Assembly: GCA_023667845.1 (NCBI GenBank)
Contig: JAMPIU010000095.1
Location: 103,863 to 167,862 of the forward strand
DNA length: 64,000 bases
Source: Dehalobacter sp.
Lineage (GTDB): Bacteria; Bacillota; Desulfitobacteriia; Desulfitobacteriales; Syntrophobotulaceae
Direction: 5' to 3'
The notes under the pieces: model-generated
Databases searched by the model: none
Told to the model about the DNA's origin: nothing
The model's input: only the letters and a program-made list of their open reading frames with translations
Part shown: positions 1 through 7,247 of the stretch, piece by piece
How positions within the stretch are numbered: the stretch's first letter is position 1
Layout of the letters: each line of letters opens with the position of its first letter
Program-made: the position numbers and the translations under genes

Positions 1-2
1 AC

Positions 3-347
3 ATGCTGCGCTGTGTCATCATGGTCAGACTGCCGTTTTGGCCGCCGGATACGCCCATTCTGGAAGCGAAGGCCCGCCTGTTGGAAAGTCAGGGACTTGA
101 TCCGTTTTATGCGTTAAATTTGCCTGAAGCAATTATCCGCTTCAAGCAGGGTTTTGGACGTTTGATTCGAACGAGAGAGGATAAAGGAGTCGTGATTGTT
201 CTGGATGACCGGATTATCAAAAAAAGGTATGGCCGATATTTTCTGCAGGCCCTGCCGATTACTTCTTTCTATCAGGGAAGTTCGGAGCGCGTCCTCCAAA
301 AGGTTTCATCGGTTCAGGTACCCGTAATCGGCAATTCAAGAGCGTAA
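3..347 (+). CDS. DinG-family ATP-dependent helicase, C-terminal fragment
   Basis: Only the last ~114 residues lie in the window; the gene begins upstream, so the true start is not visible. What is seen is the second RecA-like lobe typical of DinG/YoaA/XPD-type superfamily 2 helicases: LPFWPPDTPI, then a helicase motif VI of the form KQGFGRLIRT with its arginine finger, then VVIVLDDR and KRYGRYFLQALP. DinG proteins are 5'-3' DNA helicases that resolve R-loops and other DNA structures in the cytoplasm. A strong terminator follows at about 387-422, so this is the last gene of its transcript. The family call is firm; DinG versus a close paralogue cannot be settled without the N-terminal half. Confidence 0.85.
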   Translation: MLRCVIMVRLPFWPPDTPILEAKARLLESQGLDPFYALNLPEAIIRFKQGFGRLIRTREDKGVVIVLDDRIIKKRYGRYFLQALPITSFYQGSSERVLQKVSSVQVPVIGNSRA

Positions 348-386
348 AGACGCAGAATATTCGGGAACTGATTTCACCCCTCATCT

Positions 387-422
387 AACCTGTGCATATA
401 GTAAGGCACAGGTTATTTTTTT
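387..422 (+). terminator. Rho-independent terminator after the DinG-like gene
   Basis: A 9-bp perfect stem, AACCTGTGC (387-395) with GCACAGGTT (406-414), is followed by ATTTTTTT. It lies between the helicase stop codon and the ribosome site of the next gene. Confidence 0.85.
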
Positions 423-436
423 GAGGAGGAATGGAA

Positions 437-784
437 ATGGTTCAGCCGGTAGATTGGTCCAATGTTGGCGTCAGGATCGTCCAGGGATTTTATACCACCA
501 TTGATGCCGTACGGCAGCTCGATACGCAGGAAGCTGCACTTGTCATGAAACTGTTGGGAAAATCCTGTACGAAGATGATGAAAGACGGTGTCGGACATCA
601 ATTTGGAATTGCCATGATTGAAACAAGTGAAAAATTGGCGCTCACAGATAAACTGACCTTTGAAGATGTTTTGAAAATGCTGACGTCAATCGTAGGAAAA
701 CTTTATTTCACGGCAAAAACTGCGGAGGAAATCGAACTAGTCAAACAGCTTGAAGATGCTGTCAAAAATTACCACGTCGTATAA
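437..784 (+). CDS. conserved hypothetical protein, small and helical
   Basis: A 115-residue protein of unknown function. AGGAGG at 424-429 is only 1 nt from the ATG at 431 but 7 nt from the ATG at 437, so 437 is the better start. The sequence is mostly amphipathic helix, with no signal peptide, no membrane segment and no cysteine cluster; a single Cys-Thr-Lys-Met-Met stretch sits near the middle. It loosely resembles the helical DUF1641 type, but I do not assign it. It sits between a terminator and the spoVM-like gene, so it may be co-transcribed with the latter, since no terminator is visible between them. Real gene: likely, given its clean ribosome site. Function: not known. Confidence 0.7.
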   Translation: MVQPVDWSNVGVRIVQGFYTTIDAVRQLDTQEAALVMKLLGKSCTKMMKDGVGHQFGIAMIETSEKLALTDKLTFEDVLKMLTSIVGKLYFTAKTAEEIELVKQLEDAVKNYHVV

Positions 785-843
785 AATCAGGCTGCCGCAT
801 AAATTATTCTCAAGACAGCAGTGCTGGAAGGAGGAAAAATCCT

Positions 844-912
844 ATGAAAATGTACTATATCAAGCTGCCTCAGTCCGTACTTAATCTTCTGAAAAAAATC
901 TTCAACAAATAA
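844..912 (+). CDS. spoVM: stage V sporulation protein M-like peptide (22 residues)
   Basis: A 22-codon gene with a strong AAGGAGG at 828-834, 9 nt before its ATG. The peptide starts MKMYYIKLPQ and is a single amphipathic helix with a basic C-terminus (KKIFNK). Bacillus subtilis SpoVM (26 residues) starts MKFYTIKLPK; the shared pattern is M-K-x-Y-x-I-K-L-P with proline at residue 9, the residue known to matter for SpoVM recognising membrane curvature. SpoVM anchors the SpoIVA coat basement layer on the forespore surface and inhibits FtsH. The C-terminus is about four residues shorter than in Bacillus. Being so short, the gene is easily missed. Co-occurrence with spo0A 1 kb away supports a sporulating host. 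Confidence 0.8.
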   Translation: MKMYYIKLPQSVLNLLKKIFNK

Positions 913-977
913 TTGCCGGGTGTCATGAATTTCCAATTTCCCTCCTATATTATAGTAAAAGGTTTAGGAGGGAAATT

Positions 978-1397
978 ATGTTATTGAACCGTCATTTTTT
1001 TATACTTGTCTGCAGTATTTTTTTTATTGGCGTCATTGTATGGTGGCAGAATCCGAATACTGCAGTTTCAGCAATAGCCAATGGGCAAAGTTATGCAAAT
1101 CCGAAGGCAGTGATTGAAGATTATTGGGAAAAGCTTGATTACAGGCAATTTGATCTTGCTTCGGCTCTGGCATCAGGACAGGCCGAAGCTACGAATAGCA
1201 TACTGCAGCAGATGTTTCAGGATAATCCATTTTTAAGTGTTCAAAACGTGGAGATTCAAAACACTTCTGCGCAAAATAGTTATTTGGTTGAAATTACGAC
1301 GGGGTCATCCATTGATCAAAGAAAAGTACTTACATACCAGATTATAGTAGAACAACAAGACGATGGTCTGAAAATCGTAGAGATGAGTCCCGAATAG
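978..1397 (+). CDS. secreted or membrane-anchored hypothetical protein
   Basis: 139 residues, ATG 978 preceded by TTAGGAGGG with good spacing. Residues ~5-24 form a hydrophobic segment (FFILVCSIFFIGVIVWW), either an uncleaved signal anchor or a signal peptide, so the rest is probably extracytoplasmic. The remainder (a predicted YANPKAVIEDYWEKLDYRQFDLAS helix followed by strands) resembles the NTF2-like/DUF4878 fold of small exported proteins in Firmicutes, where a helix-rich half precedes a curved sheet. That fold call is only a guess from pattern. No catalytic motif is seen. It is a single gene between spoVM and the ferredoxin. Confidence 0.65.
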   Translation: MLLNRHFFILVCSIFFIGVIVWWQNPNTAVSAIANGQSYANPKAVIEDYWEKLDYRQFDLASALASGQAEATNSILQQMFQDNPFLSVQNVEIQNTSAQNSYLVEITTGSSIDQRKVLTYQIIVEQQDDGLKIVEMSPE

Positions 1398-1471
1398 AAA
1401 ATTTGCATATCTTTAGTCACCTTGGGAACAATACAATCGACGATTGACAAAAATAATTTGGGGTGAACATC

Positions 1472-1660
1472 ATGATTGCTTATGTAGAAAAAGAAGCCTG
1501 TATCGGATGTGGAGTATGTCCTGCAATTTGCCCGGACATTTTTGAAATGGATGATGACGGATTGGCTGTAACGCGTCAGGAACAGGTTCCGGAGACTCTT
1601 GAAGAATCAGCGCAGGAAGCAGCCGACGGTTGTCCGACGGAAGCAATTATCATCAGCTGA
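1472..1660 (+). CDS. ferredoxin, [4Fe-4S] type
   Basis: 62 residues from the ATG at 1472; GGGGTG at 1460-1465 gives a 6-nt spacing, better than the in-frame GTG at 1463, which lies inside the ribosome site. The Cys pattern CIGCGVCPAICP plus a distal GCPTEAI is that of small monocluster ferredoxins (Desulfovibrio and Thermotoga type), acidic overall. It carries low-potential electrons in the cytoplasm. In this organism a plausible partner is the Ech hydrogenase encoded at 44-49 kb, but nothing links them by position. It is transcribed alone, with 290 bp before spo0A. Confidence 0.9.
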   Translation: MIAYVEKEACIGCGVCPAICPDIFEMDDDGLAVTRQEQVPETLEESAQEAADGCPTEAIIIS

Positions 1661-1871
1661 AACATCATGCAGATACGGTAACTCGTCAGAACAAGACAAA
1701 ACTTTAATATTTACACTGAAATTCTCTTGAAGTTCGGGATAATATGTAGGACGAAAAATAAATTGGCTTATTTTAACGAAAAAAAATAATTCTCAAATAT
1801 CGTTTTTTGCAGATGGGACAGGCCTTTGCAATAAATGCCAAAATTAGAAAGTGTTCCTTATTTTTTAAGAA

Positions 1872-1896
1872 TTCGACATCTCCGCTGATTTATAAT
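1872..1896 (+). promoter_or_regulatory. putative spo0A promoter region with a 0A box
   Basis: TTCGACA at 1872-1878 is the reverse complement of the 0A-box core TGTCGAA recognised by Spo0A. It lies just upstream of a TATAAT at 1891-1896, about where a -35 element would be. The -35 itself is poor. The layout suggests Spo0A feedback on its own gene, as in Bacillus; a single 7-mer may be chance. Confidence 0.45.
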
Positions 1897-1951
1897 GATA
1901 CTACCGGAAAAACGAACCGGGAAAAATATGATAAAGCGGGGAAATGTAGAG

Positions 1952-2746
1952 ATGTCAAAAAAGGTAAAGATTATTGTAGCCGAGGATAATCGAAATCTAT
2001 GTCAGATCCTTCAGGATTATATTTCAAAGGATGATAGCTTTGAGCTTGCTGGCGTAGCCTACAATGGACTTGAAGCTTGGGATTTGATTCAAAAACATGA
2101 CCCGGATCTCGTCATTATGGATCTTGTGATGCCGAATCTTGATGGTTTGGAAGTCCTGGAAAGAATCAATGCTAGAACATCAGTCAGGAAACCCAAAGTC
2201 ATATTATTAACGGCTTTCGGGCATGAAACACTGACGCATCAGGCCATGGTCATGGGGGTTGATTATTTTATCCTGAAACCATTTGATCTGGAAATTCTGG
2301 GAAAACGCATCAGGACGCTGACGCAGGATCTGGAAATCACAAATCCACCGCTGCTGCAGACTTGTTCCTCTGTTGCGTCGGTCGGAAGAGGGGTCAATAT
2401 CAACGTAGAAGTAACGACAATGATGCACCAGCTCGGTATTCCGGCTCATGTCAAAGGATATCAATACATCAGAGATGCAATACTCATGGTAATCGAAGAT
2501 GTTTCTTTACTCGGGGCTGTAACCAAAGAACTGTACCCGGCAATTGCTAAGAAATACAATACGGCTCCCAGCAGGGTGGAAAGAGGCATCAGACATGCCA
2601 TTGAGCTGGCCTGGGAACGCGGACATATGGAAACGCTGAAGCGGATCTTCGGATATTCGATGAACATAGAACGTCAAAAACCTACCAATTCTGAATTCAT
2701 TGCACTGCTCGCTGATAAGCTTCGGGTGATGAGTAAGGTTGGATAA
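1952..2746 (+). CDS. spo0A: stage 0 sporulation protein A, master response regulator
   Basis: 264 residues from ATG 1952, close to the ~267 of Bacillus Spo0A; an in-frame ATG at 1928 and further upstream codons are possible but weaker. Receiver domain at ~5-125: acidic pair E11/D12, phosphoacceptor D57 in VIMDLVMP, and the conserved lysine in DYFILKPFD. The C-terminal ~115 residues match the Spo0A effector domain, with HQLGIPAHVKGYQYIR and the HTH region RVERGIRHAIELAWERG, which binds 0A boxes. Phospho-Spo0A switches cells into sporulation and represses transition-state genes. The gene is alone, with a 0A box upstream (1872-1878) and a terminator at 2772-2803. spoIVB, often adjacent in relatives, is not next to it here. 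Confidence 0.97.
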   Translation: MSKKVKIIVAEDNRNLCQILQDYISKDDSFELAGVAYNGLEAWDLIQKHDPDLVIMDLVMPNLDGLEVLERINARTSVRKPKVILLTAFGHETLTHQAMVMGVDYFILKPFDLEILGKRIRTLTQDLEITNPPLLQTCSSVASVGRGVNINVEVTTMMHQLGIPAHVKGYQYIRDAILMVIEDVSLLGAVTKELYPAIAKKYNTAPSRVERGIRHAIELAWERGHMETLKRIFGYSMNIERQKPTNSEFIALLADKLRVMSKVG

Positions 2747-2771
2747 ATGAACGAACGAACAGTCAGTGTAT

Positions 2772-2803
2772 AAAGATGTCTCAGAGAGGAGGCATCTTTT
2801 TAT
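2772..2803 (+). terminator. Rho-independent terminator after spo0A
   Basis: AAAGATGTCTC (2772-2782) pairs with GAGGCATCTTT (2789-2799) with one mismatch, and TTTTTATTT follows. Confidence 0.8.
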
Positions 2804-2848
2804 TTGCGCTGAAATAGATTACAATGAATCCTGAAGGAGTTGAAGATC

Positions 2849-3469
2849 GTGCAGGTGAAAGGAAAGTTCATTGTGCTCGAAGGCATCGATGGATCAGGCA
2901 AAGGAACGCAGATTGAGCGTCTGAAGGTATATCTTGAAACAGTACGCGGAGTAAAAACCATTCTAACCAGAGAACCAAGCCAGGGTCCGCTCGGGACAAC
3001 GATCCGCCAGGTACTTTCAGGCCGGATCAACGGCGTGAATGACAGCTGTCTGGCGTTGCTGTTTGCTGCCGACCGGCTTGATCACAACAACAATCTGGTC
3101 ATTCCTGCCCTGGAGCAGGGAAACTATGTGATCTGTGACAGATATATATGGTCTTCGTTTGCGTATCAGGGAATGAAAAATGATGAATCCTGGATTGGAG
3201 AAATCAATCAATATGCGGTGAAACCGGACCTTACACTTTTCATAAAGGTAAGCCCGGAAACATCGCTCAAGAGAATAGCAGCAGGCAGATTCCAGACCGA
3301 AATATTTGAAAACAGCGAGACGCTGCGGCACGTTGCTGATAATTACCAAAAGCTGTACAAACAGTGGCAAAAAAATGGGGAACCGGTTGTTGAAATCAAT
3401 GGGGAAAAGGAGCCGGAGCTGGTTCAGCAAGACATCATTGCGGCTTTCCGATTATATTTTCCGGAGTAA
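2849..3469 (+). CDS. tmk: thymidylate kinase
   Basis: 206 residues from GTG 2849; AAGGAG at 2834-2839 is 9 nt upstream, whereas the TTG at 2840 touches it. Phosphorylates dTMP to dTDP with ATP in the cytoplasm. Visible motifs: P-loop EGIDGSGKGTQ, TREPSQGPLGTTIR, the DR(Y/x) motif in CDRYIWSSFAYQG, and a LID region with SLKRIAAGR. The Bacillus-type order tmk-holB-recR is absent; the gene stands alone between spo0A and a convergent gene. The central region is slightly divergent from the usual FEKE/DPE motifs, and KVSPETSLKRIAAGR stands where the LID usually has DVDPEVGLKR. This raises a small chance of a tmk-like paralogue rather than the main enzyme. Confidence 0.88.
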   Translation: MQVKGKFIVLEGIDGSGKGTQIERLKVYLETVRGVKTILTREPSQGPLGTTIRQVLSGRINGVNDSCLALLFAADRLDHNNNLVIPALEQGNYVICDRYIWSSFAYQGMKNDESWIGEINQYAVKPDLTLFIKVSPETSLKRIAAGRFQTEIFENSETLRHVADNYQKLYKQWQKNGEPVVEINGEKEPELVQQDIIAAFRLYFPE

Positions 3470-3507
3470 GTGTTATTAAATTCTGAAAAGGACACAAAGT
3501 ATAAGGA

Positions 3508-3532
3508 ATGCCAGTCTCTTTGAGGCTGGCAT
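3508..3532. terminator. hairpin between convergent genes, possible terminator
   Basis: ATGCCAG (3508-3514) and CTGGCAT (3526-3532) form a perfect stem, extended by partly paired TCT/AGG. There is no good T-tract on either strand, so termination is uncertain. Confidence 0.45.
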
Positions 3533-3576
3533 ATTAAATGTATATGGAATACTAAAAAATGAATTTTACGTTATTG

Positions 3577-4113
3577 TTAATGAACGATTTTTGCAATTTT
3601 GGGAAGCCAGTTTCTTTGGAGCATCAGCTGCTCCAGCCGGTAAGCCCAATCAAATCCCATGTTCAGCTCCTTGCGGAGACGATTCCCAATTTCCAGGTGA
3701 TAGCTTTGATTAATGGCTGTCAATAAGGCCATTTGGCTGGAACTGTTCATTTCCAGCAGCAGCAACGCAATTTCCATATCACTGAAGTGCAAGTGGTCTG
3801 GTATATCCTGGTATTTTTCCAGGGACCGTTCGGGAAACTGTATGGTTGGCAGCTTGACGTCCTCGGATTGTAAAAAATCTTCACTCATTTCGACAGTTCT
3901 TTCTACCAGTGCATCGCGTGCATCTTTAAGCAGTACTCTGAGCTCCGGATCTTCGGCATGATTATACAGGGTGGTAATAATTGAGGCTTGAAAACGACCC
4001 ATCAAGACAATCTGATATTGCAAACCCGCCTCAATATAATTAGCAGGTTCGTGATCAATTATATTTTGAACAATAGAATTGCTCTTGGCGGTCGCTTTTT
4101 CTAGAATATTCAT
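3577..4113 (-). CDS. DUF3231/coat F-like helical protein
   Basis: 178 residues; the start ATG at 4113 follows AAGGAGG on the minus strand, and extension upstream would run into the tRNA-Arg gene. The protein looks like a four-helix bundle: GLQYQIVLMGRFQASIITTLYNHAEDPELRVLL, then ARDALVERTVEM, then a loop rich in proline (LPTIQFPERS), then FSDMEIALLLLEMN and a last helix with GFDWAYRLEQLM. This arrangement is that of ferritin-like DUF3231 and CotF-type proteins, many of which are spore-associated in Firmicutes. No metal-binding EXXH pair is obvious. Role in spores is inferred only from family and the nearby sporulation genes. Confidence 0.6.
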   Translation of the reverse strand: MNILEKATAKSNSIVQNIIDHEPANYIEAGLQYQIVLMGRFQASIITTLYNHAEDPELRVLLKDARDALVERTVEMSEDFLQSEDVKLPTIQFPERSLEKYQDIPDHLHFSDMEIALLLLEMNSSSQMALLTAINQSYHLEIGNRLRKELNMGFDWAYRLEQLMLQRNWLPKIAKIVH

Positions 4114-4245
4114 CGTTAAATCCTCCTTTTTATATAGTAGGTTTAACGATTTATCTGTTTTTATGCTTGAAAACAATAAAATGCCGTAAAATATATATGA
4201 TACTAAAAAAACACTGCAAGCACTTGCAATGTCTATTTTTTCTAA

Positions 4246-4321
4246 TGGTGCGCCCGGTTGGATTCGAACCAACGACCTGCGGCCTCGGAAACCGTCACTC
4301 TATCCCCTGAGCTACGAGCGC
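4246..4321 (-). tRNA. tRNA-Arg (anticodon CCG)
   Basis: A 76-nt cloverleaf read on the minus strand: acceptor GCGCTCG pairing with CGGGCGC, D arm GCTCAGGGGATAGAG, anticodon loop TTCCGAG (CCG at 34-36), T arm GTTCGAATC, encoded CCA. The anticodon reads CGG. The top base pair of the anticodon stem (A-C) is mismatched, which is minor. Confidence 0.93.
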
Positions 4322-4452
4322 AATAAAACTGCTACATTACTTTACTAAATAGAATTCTTTTTGTCAAGAATAATGTTGAAGAGAGTGTTGAAGAGAGCTT
4401 AGAGCAAATTGTCGGAGAAAGCTTGGATGACTAGATTAATTTGAGGTAAAAC

Positions 4453-5310
4453 ATGAACCTAAAAAAAATACCATGGCATTTTCTCAAAAGATTTTTTGGA
4501 ATCATTATAGGCGCAGTGATTGTAGCTGTCAGCATTAATACATTGATCCTGCCCAACCAGATTGCTGACGGGGGAGTCACAGGAATCGCGATTCTGCTGC
4601 ATTATCTGTTTCAATGGAATATAAGCATTCTGGTGGCCCTTCTGAATATTCCGTTATTCATTCTCGGCTACAAGTCAGTCGGCAGACAGCTGTTTTATTG
4701 GAGTATCCTAGGCGTAGGGACATTATCTGCTGCTCTGAAGTTTACAGATGTTTTGGCTCCGATAACAACAGATACGCTGCTGGCCTCTATTTTCGGGGGC
4801 GTTATATCCGGTATCGGGATGGGCATCATCTTTCGCTGTCGCGGCTCATTAGGCGGTACCGATATCCTGGCGATCGTGTTGAATAAAAGAATCCAATTTA
4901 GTGTCGGGCAGATCATCTTAATACTCGATGCGGTTGTCTTTATCGGAGCTGCACTGATCTTTAGCCCGGAAATGGCCATGTATGCAATGATTTATATGTT
5001 TATCGCTACCAAAGTGATCGATCTCGTCCAGGTCGGGTTGGACTATTCCAAGAGCGTTATGGTCGTCACAGAAAAGCCGGACGAGATTGCTGAGGATATC
5101 ATCAATATTGTCGGCAGAGGCGTAACGTATCTTCAGGCCGAAGGGGCTTATTCACGTTTTCAAAAAAGAGTGGTCTACAGTATCGTAAATAGAGCACAGC
5201 TGACCCAGGTCAAAGAAATTGTCCACAAATATGACCCGGACGCTTTTGTGGCCATCGGCGATGTTTCAGAGGTCGTCGGCGAAGGGTTCCAGAGCTGGAA
5301 AGGGCATTAA
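4453..5310 (+). CDS. YitT family membrane protein
   Basis: 285 residues. Five or six hydrophobic segments fill residues ~12-175, beginning FFGIIIGAVIVAVSINTLILPNQIADGGVTGIAILL, which is the YitT_membrane signature (NxxLxPNxIADGGVTGI). A second membrane repeat carries FRCRGSLGGTDILAIVLNK. The C-terminal ~90 residues are a soluble DUF2179 domain ending GRGVTYLQAEGAYS...VVYSIVNRAQLTQVKEIV...DPDAFVAIGDVSEV. The family is widespread in Firmicutes; its transport substrate is not established. No neighbour suggests a role. It is transcribed alone from just after tRNA-Arg. Confidence 0.9.
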   Translation: MNLKKIPWHFLKRFFGIIIGAVIVAVSINTLILPNQIADGGVTGIAILLHYLFQWNISILVALLNIPLFILGYKSVGRQLFYWSILGVGTLSAALKFTDVLAPITTDTLLASIFGGVISGIGMGIIFRCRGSLGGTDILAIVLNKRIQFSVGQIILILDAVVFIGAALIFSPEMAMYAMIYMFIATKVIDLVQVGLDYSKSVMVVTEKPDEIAEDIINIVGRGVTYLQAEGAYSRFQKRVVYSIVNRAQLTQVKEIVHKYDPDAFVAIGDVSEVVGEGFQSWKGH

Positions 5311-5369
5311 TAGATCGATTCGTACATCCCGTTTTCGAATAAAGGTAGATATTAGTTTACTCGGGTTAG

Positions 5370-5524
5370 TCTCCATAATGGATGGCCGCTTTCGGCTGTT
5401 GTGCCATCCGTGGCACGTCGCTCCTTGCCATCCATGGCATCACGACATTAGGCCATCCGTGGCCGTCAAAAAGCCGTGCTGCGCAATCCATGCTCCGCTT
5501 GGCGCCGGCCATCCATTACGGAGA
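5370..5524. repeat. REP/MITE-like element A with 18-bp terminal inverted repeats
   Basis: TCTCCATAATGGATGGCC (5370-5387) is inverted at 5507-5524 as GGCCATCCATTACGGAGA with one mismatch. Between them are several small palindromes of the type GCCATCCGTGGC / GCCATCCATGGC (5413-5466). No transposase is encoded. The right end recurs alone at 19514-19533. The internal part is related, in inverted orientation, to the element at 5703-5810: both share CCGCTTTCGGC-GTTGTG and a GCGCAGC-CGGC-TTT block. Confidence 0.7.
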
Positions 5525-5650
5525 TCTAATCTGGAGTCATGGAAGTGTCTTTTGGAGCTAGCATCAATTTCGGATCGTTATTCTAGTAAAACGTTCTTAA
5601 AATAGCCCGCTCAAATAATGGGCTACATTATTGCATGCAGACCTGCTTGA

Positions 5651-5719
5651 ATAATCCTATGATCAGTCTGGGGGCCACAGATACTCCTAATAATCCTATG
5701 ATTAGTCTGCGTGCCACAG
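5651..5719. repeat. 30-bp direct repeat pair
   Basis: Two copies, 5651-5680 and 5690-5719, match at 27 of 30 positions; both begin ATAATCCTATGAT and end GCCACAG. The second copy runs into the left arm of the inverted repeat at 5703. Confidence 0.75.
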
Positions 5720-5810
5720 TTCCGCGACGAGCGAAGCCTGGATGGCGCAGCGCGGCCTTTTGTGTCAGGAGGACACAACGGCCGAAAGCGGTATTGTGGC
5801 ACGCAGACTA
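5703..5810. repeat. inverted-repeat element B, related to element A
   Basis: TAGTCTGCGTGCCACA (5703-5718) is perfectly inverted at 5795-5810 (16 of 16). The 76-bp interior holds a TTGTGTC/GACACAA hairpin and blocks related to element A in the opposite orientation. No protein is encoded across 5311-5894 that I would support. Confidence 0.75.
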
Positions 5811-5894
5811 GTCCTAACATACTAGTCTTGTAATGTAAAGAGGGTTATGTCGACAGATTTAGCGAGTAAATTGAGAACGCGATACAAGTGCTCA

Positions 5895-6659
5895 TTACAG
5901 GCTCGAACCGGGCGGCCAGCTCTCTTGGGCATTGCTGAGCAGCTTGCCGACCGTCACAATTTCATAGTCCTTCGCTTTGAGCATCTTCAGAACAGTGGGG
6001 AGTGCCTCGGGCGTATCCGGCGCGGAATCAGAAGCGTGGAAGAGGATAACGTCGCCGGGGGAGGCTCCTTTATTTTTGGAGCGTCCGTTCATCACATAAT
6101 TGACGATGGCGTCGGCTCCGGGTCTTTTCCAATCCAGGGAATCAACGCTCCATTGGATGACTTTGTAGCCCCTCTCGTTTGCGATCAAGATGACCTGGTT
6201 GTCATAGGCCCCGTTCGGAGCACGCAGCAGGTTGATTTTCTGGCCGCTTAAACGTTCCAGGGTTTCTTTGGAAGTATCGAGCTCTTTCATGAGGGAATCA
6301 GCTGTCAAGGTGTTTAAATCAACATGACGCCGCCCGTGGGAGCCAATTTCGTGGCCGTCCGCGGCAATGCGCTTGACTAGCTCCGGTTTTGTTTCGGCCC
6401 ACGGAGATGAGAGAAAGAAAGTGGCCTTGATATTTTCTTTTTCTAGGATATCCAAAATCGGCTGCACATTTTCTTCACCCCAGCTGATATCAAAAGTAAG
6501 CGCAACCAGCTTTGTTTCGGTCTTGACGGAGTAAATGGGCTTTAAATTTCCGGTAACAACGGATACAACCTGTTCTTTGTTTACGGCCAAAACCGCAATC
6601 AGCATCAGGATCACGGTCCCCACCGCCAGCTTTTTTCTGTTCACCACAAAGACGCTCAT
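5895..6659 (-). CDS. pdaB: polysaccharide deacetylase, PdaB sporulation type
   Basis: 254 residues with an N-terminal signal anchor (residues ~9-26, KLAVGTVILMLIAVLAV), so the domain acts outside the membrane. NodB-type carbohydrate esterase 4 motifs are present: TFDISWGEE (motif 1, with the ISW variant typical of PdaB in place of the usual DDG), SHGRRHVD (the metal-binding HxxxH), LLRAPNGAYD (motif 3) and SVDSLDWK (motif 4). PdaB of Bacillus is needed to keep spores stable after late sporulation and is thought to act on cortex peptidoglycan. It is a single gene on the minus strand, ending next to the repeat block at 5.3-5.8 kb. Its substrate is inferred from the family. Confidence 0.88.
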   Translation of the reverse strand: MSVFVVNRKKLAVGTVILMLIAVLAVNKEQVVSVVTGNLKPIYSVKTETKLVALTFDISWGEENVQPILDILEKENIKATFFLSSPWAETKPELVKRIAADGHEIGSHGRRHVDLNTLTADSLMKELDTSKETLERLSGQKINLLRAPNGAYDNQVILIANERGYKVIQWSVDSLDWKRPGADAIVNYVMNGRSKNKGASPGDVILFHASDSAPDTPEALPTVLKMLKAKDYEIVTVGKLLSNAQESWPPGSSL

Positions 6660-6719
6660 TGTTTATCCCCCCTTAGAACCATGCTTATTCCGGGGAGCCG
6701 TAAATCATGTTAAATATAA

Positions 6720-6749
6720 AAAGGAGGTGTCTATAAAGACGCCTCCTTT
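6720..6749 (-). terminator. Rho-independent terminator of the gene at 6802-7053
   Basis: Read on the minus strand, AAAGGAGGCGTC and GACACCTCCTTT form a 12-bp stem with one G-T pair around a 6-nt loop, followed by TTATATTT. Confidence 0.75.
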
Positions 6750-6801
6750 CAGCATTTAAAGTTTAAATGTCCGGTATGATCCACCGTGTATCGCGGTGGC
6801 A

Positions 6802-7053
6802 TTATTTTGGCCAGCGAACCCCAAAAATGATTTCCAGCAGATCGATCTTGAAAATGATTCTGAGGAGCAGGTGTAATACCAATAAAGAAATGAAAACGAC
6901 CACGGCAACCTTGATAATCCAAAAGCCGATACTCAGGATGATGCCGAGCAGCGGTTTTAAAACCAGGTAGGCCAGATAAAGGCAGAGTATGAAAATCAGG
7001 GCTTTGGCGATGATCCAGAGAATATTTTTTGAAGATGGGCTTTTTGTGCTCAT
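6802..7053 (-). CDS. small membrane protein, unknown
   Basis: 83 residues from the ATG at 7053, chosen because AGGAGGG lies just upstream on the minus strand; an in-frame start at 7110 would lack a ribosome site. Two long hydrophobic stretches (NILWIIAKALIFILCLYLAYLVL and a second from LLGIILSIGFWIIKVAVVV onward) make it almost wholly membrane-embedded, ending in a short basic tail GVRWPK. No family recognised. It is separated from pdaB by a terminator, so it is its own transcript. Confidence 0.65.
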   Translation of the reverse strand: MSTKSPSSKNILWIIAKALIFILCLYLAYLVLKPLLGIILSIGFWIIKVAVVVFISLLVLHLLLRIIFKIDLLEIIFGVRWPK

Positions 7054-7179
7054 TACAATCCCTCCTGCAGGATGATTTACTTCATTGTTTTCAAGAGCAA
7101 AAACATTCATAGCGCCGGTTTGCTCCCTTAGATTCAGTATAGCATATTATAGACCAAATGAAGTTGCCCCAACTCATAT

Positions 7180-7239
7180 ATTGTAAAGAAAATTCAGGTA
7201 TTGTGAAGAAAATTCACATATTTTGAAGAAAATTCAGGA
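7180..7239 (+). repeat. three tandem 20-bp repeats just before a TPR gene
   Basis: Units 7180-7199, 7200-7219 and 7220-7239 share the core TTGxAAGAAAATTCA. The last unit merges into the ribosome site (CAGGAGGG) of the gene starting at 7248, so the repeats lie in its leader or promoter. Confidence 0.8.
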
Positions 7240-7247
7240 GGGATACC

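Noticed and set aside
5219..5605. Frame running from the YitT gene into the repeat block
   Set aside because: Consists of repeat-derived sequence and overlaps the yitT end; cysteine- and histidine-rich by repeat composition.
5847..6251. Plus-strand frame opposite pdaB
   Set aside because: Antisense shadow of the deacetylase motifs.
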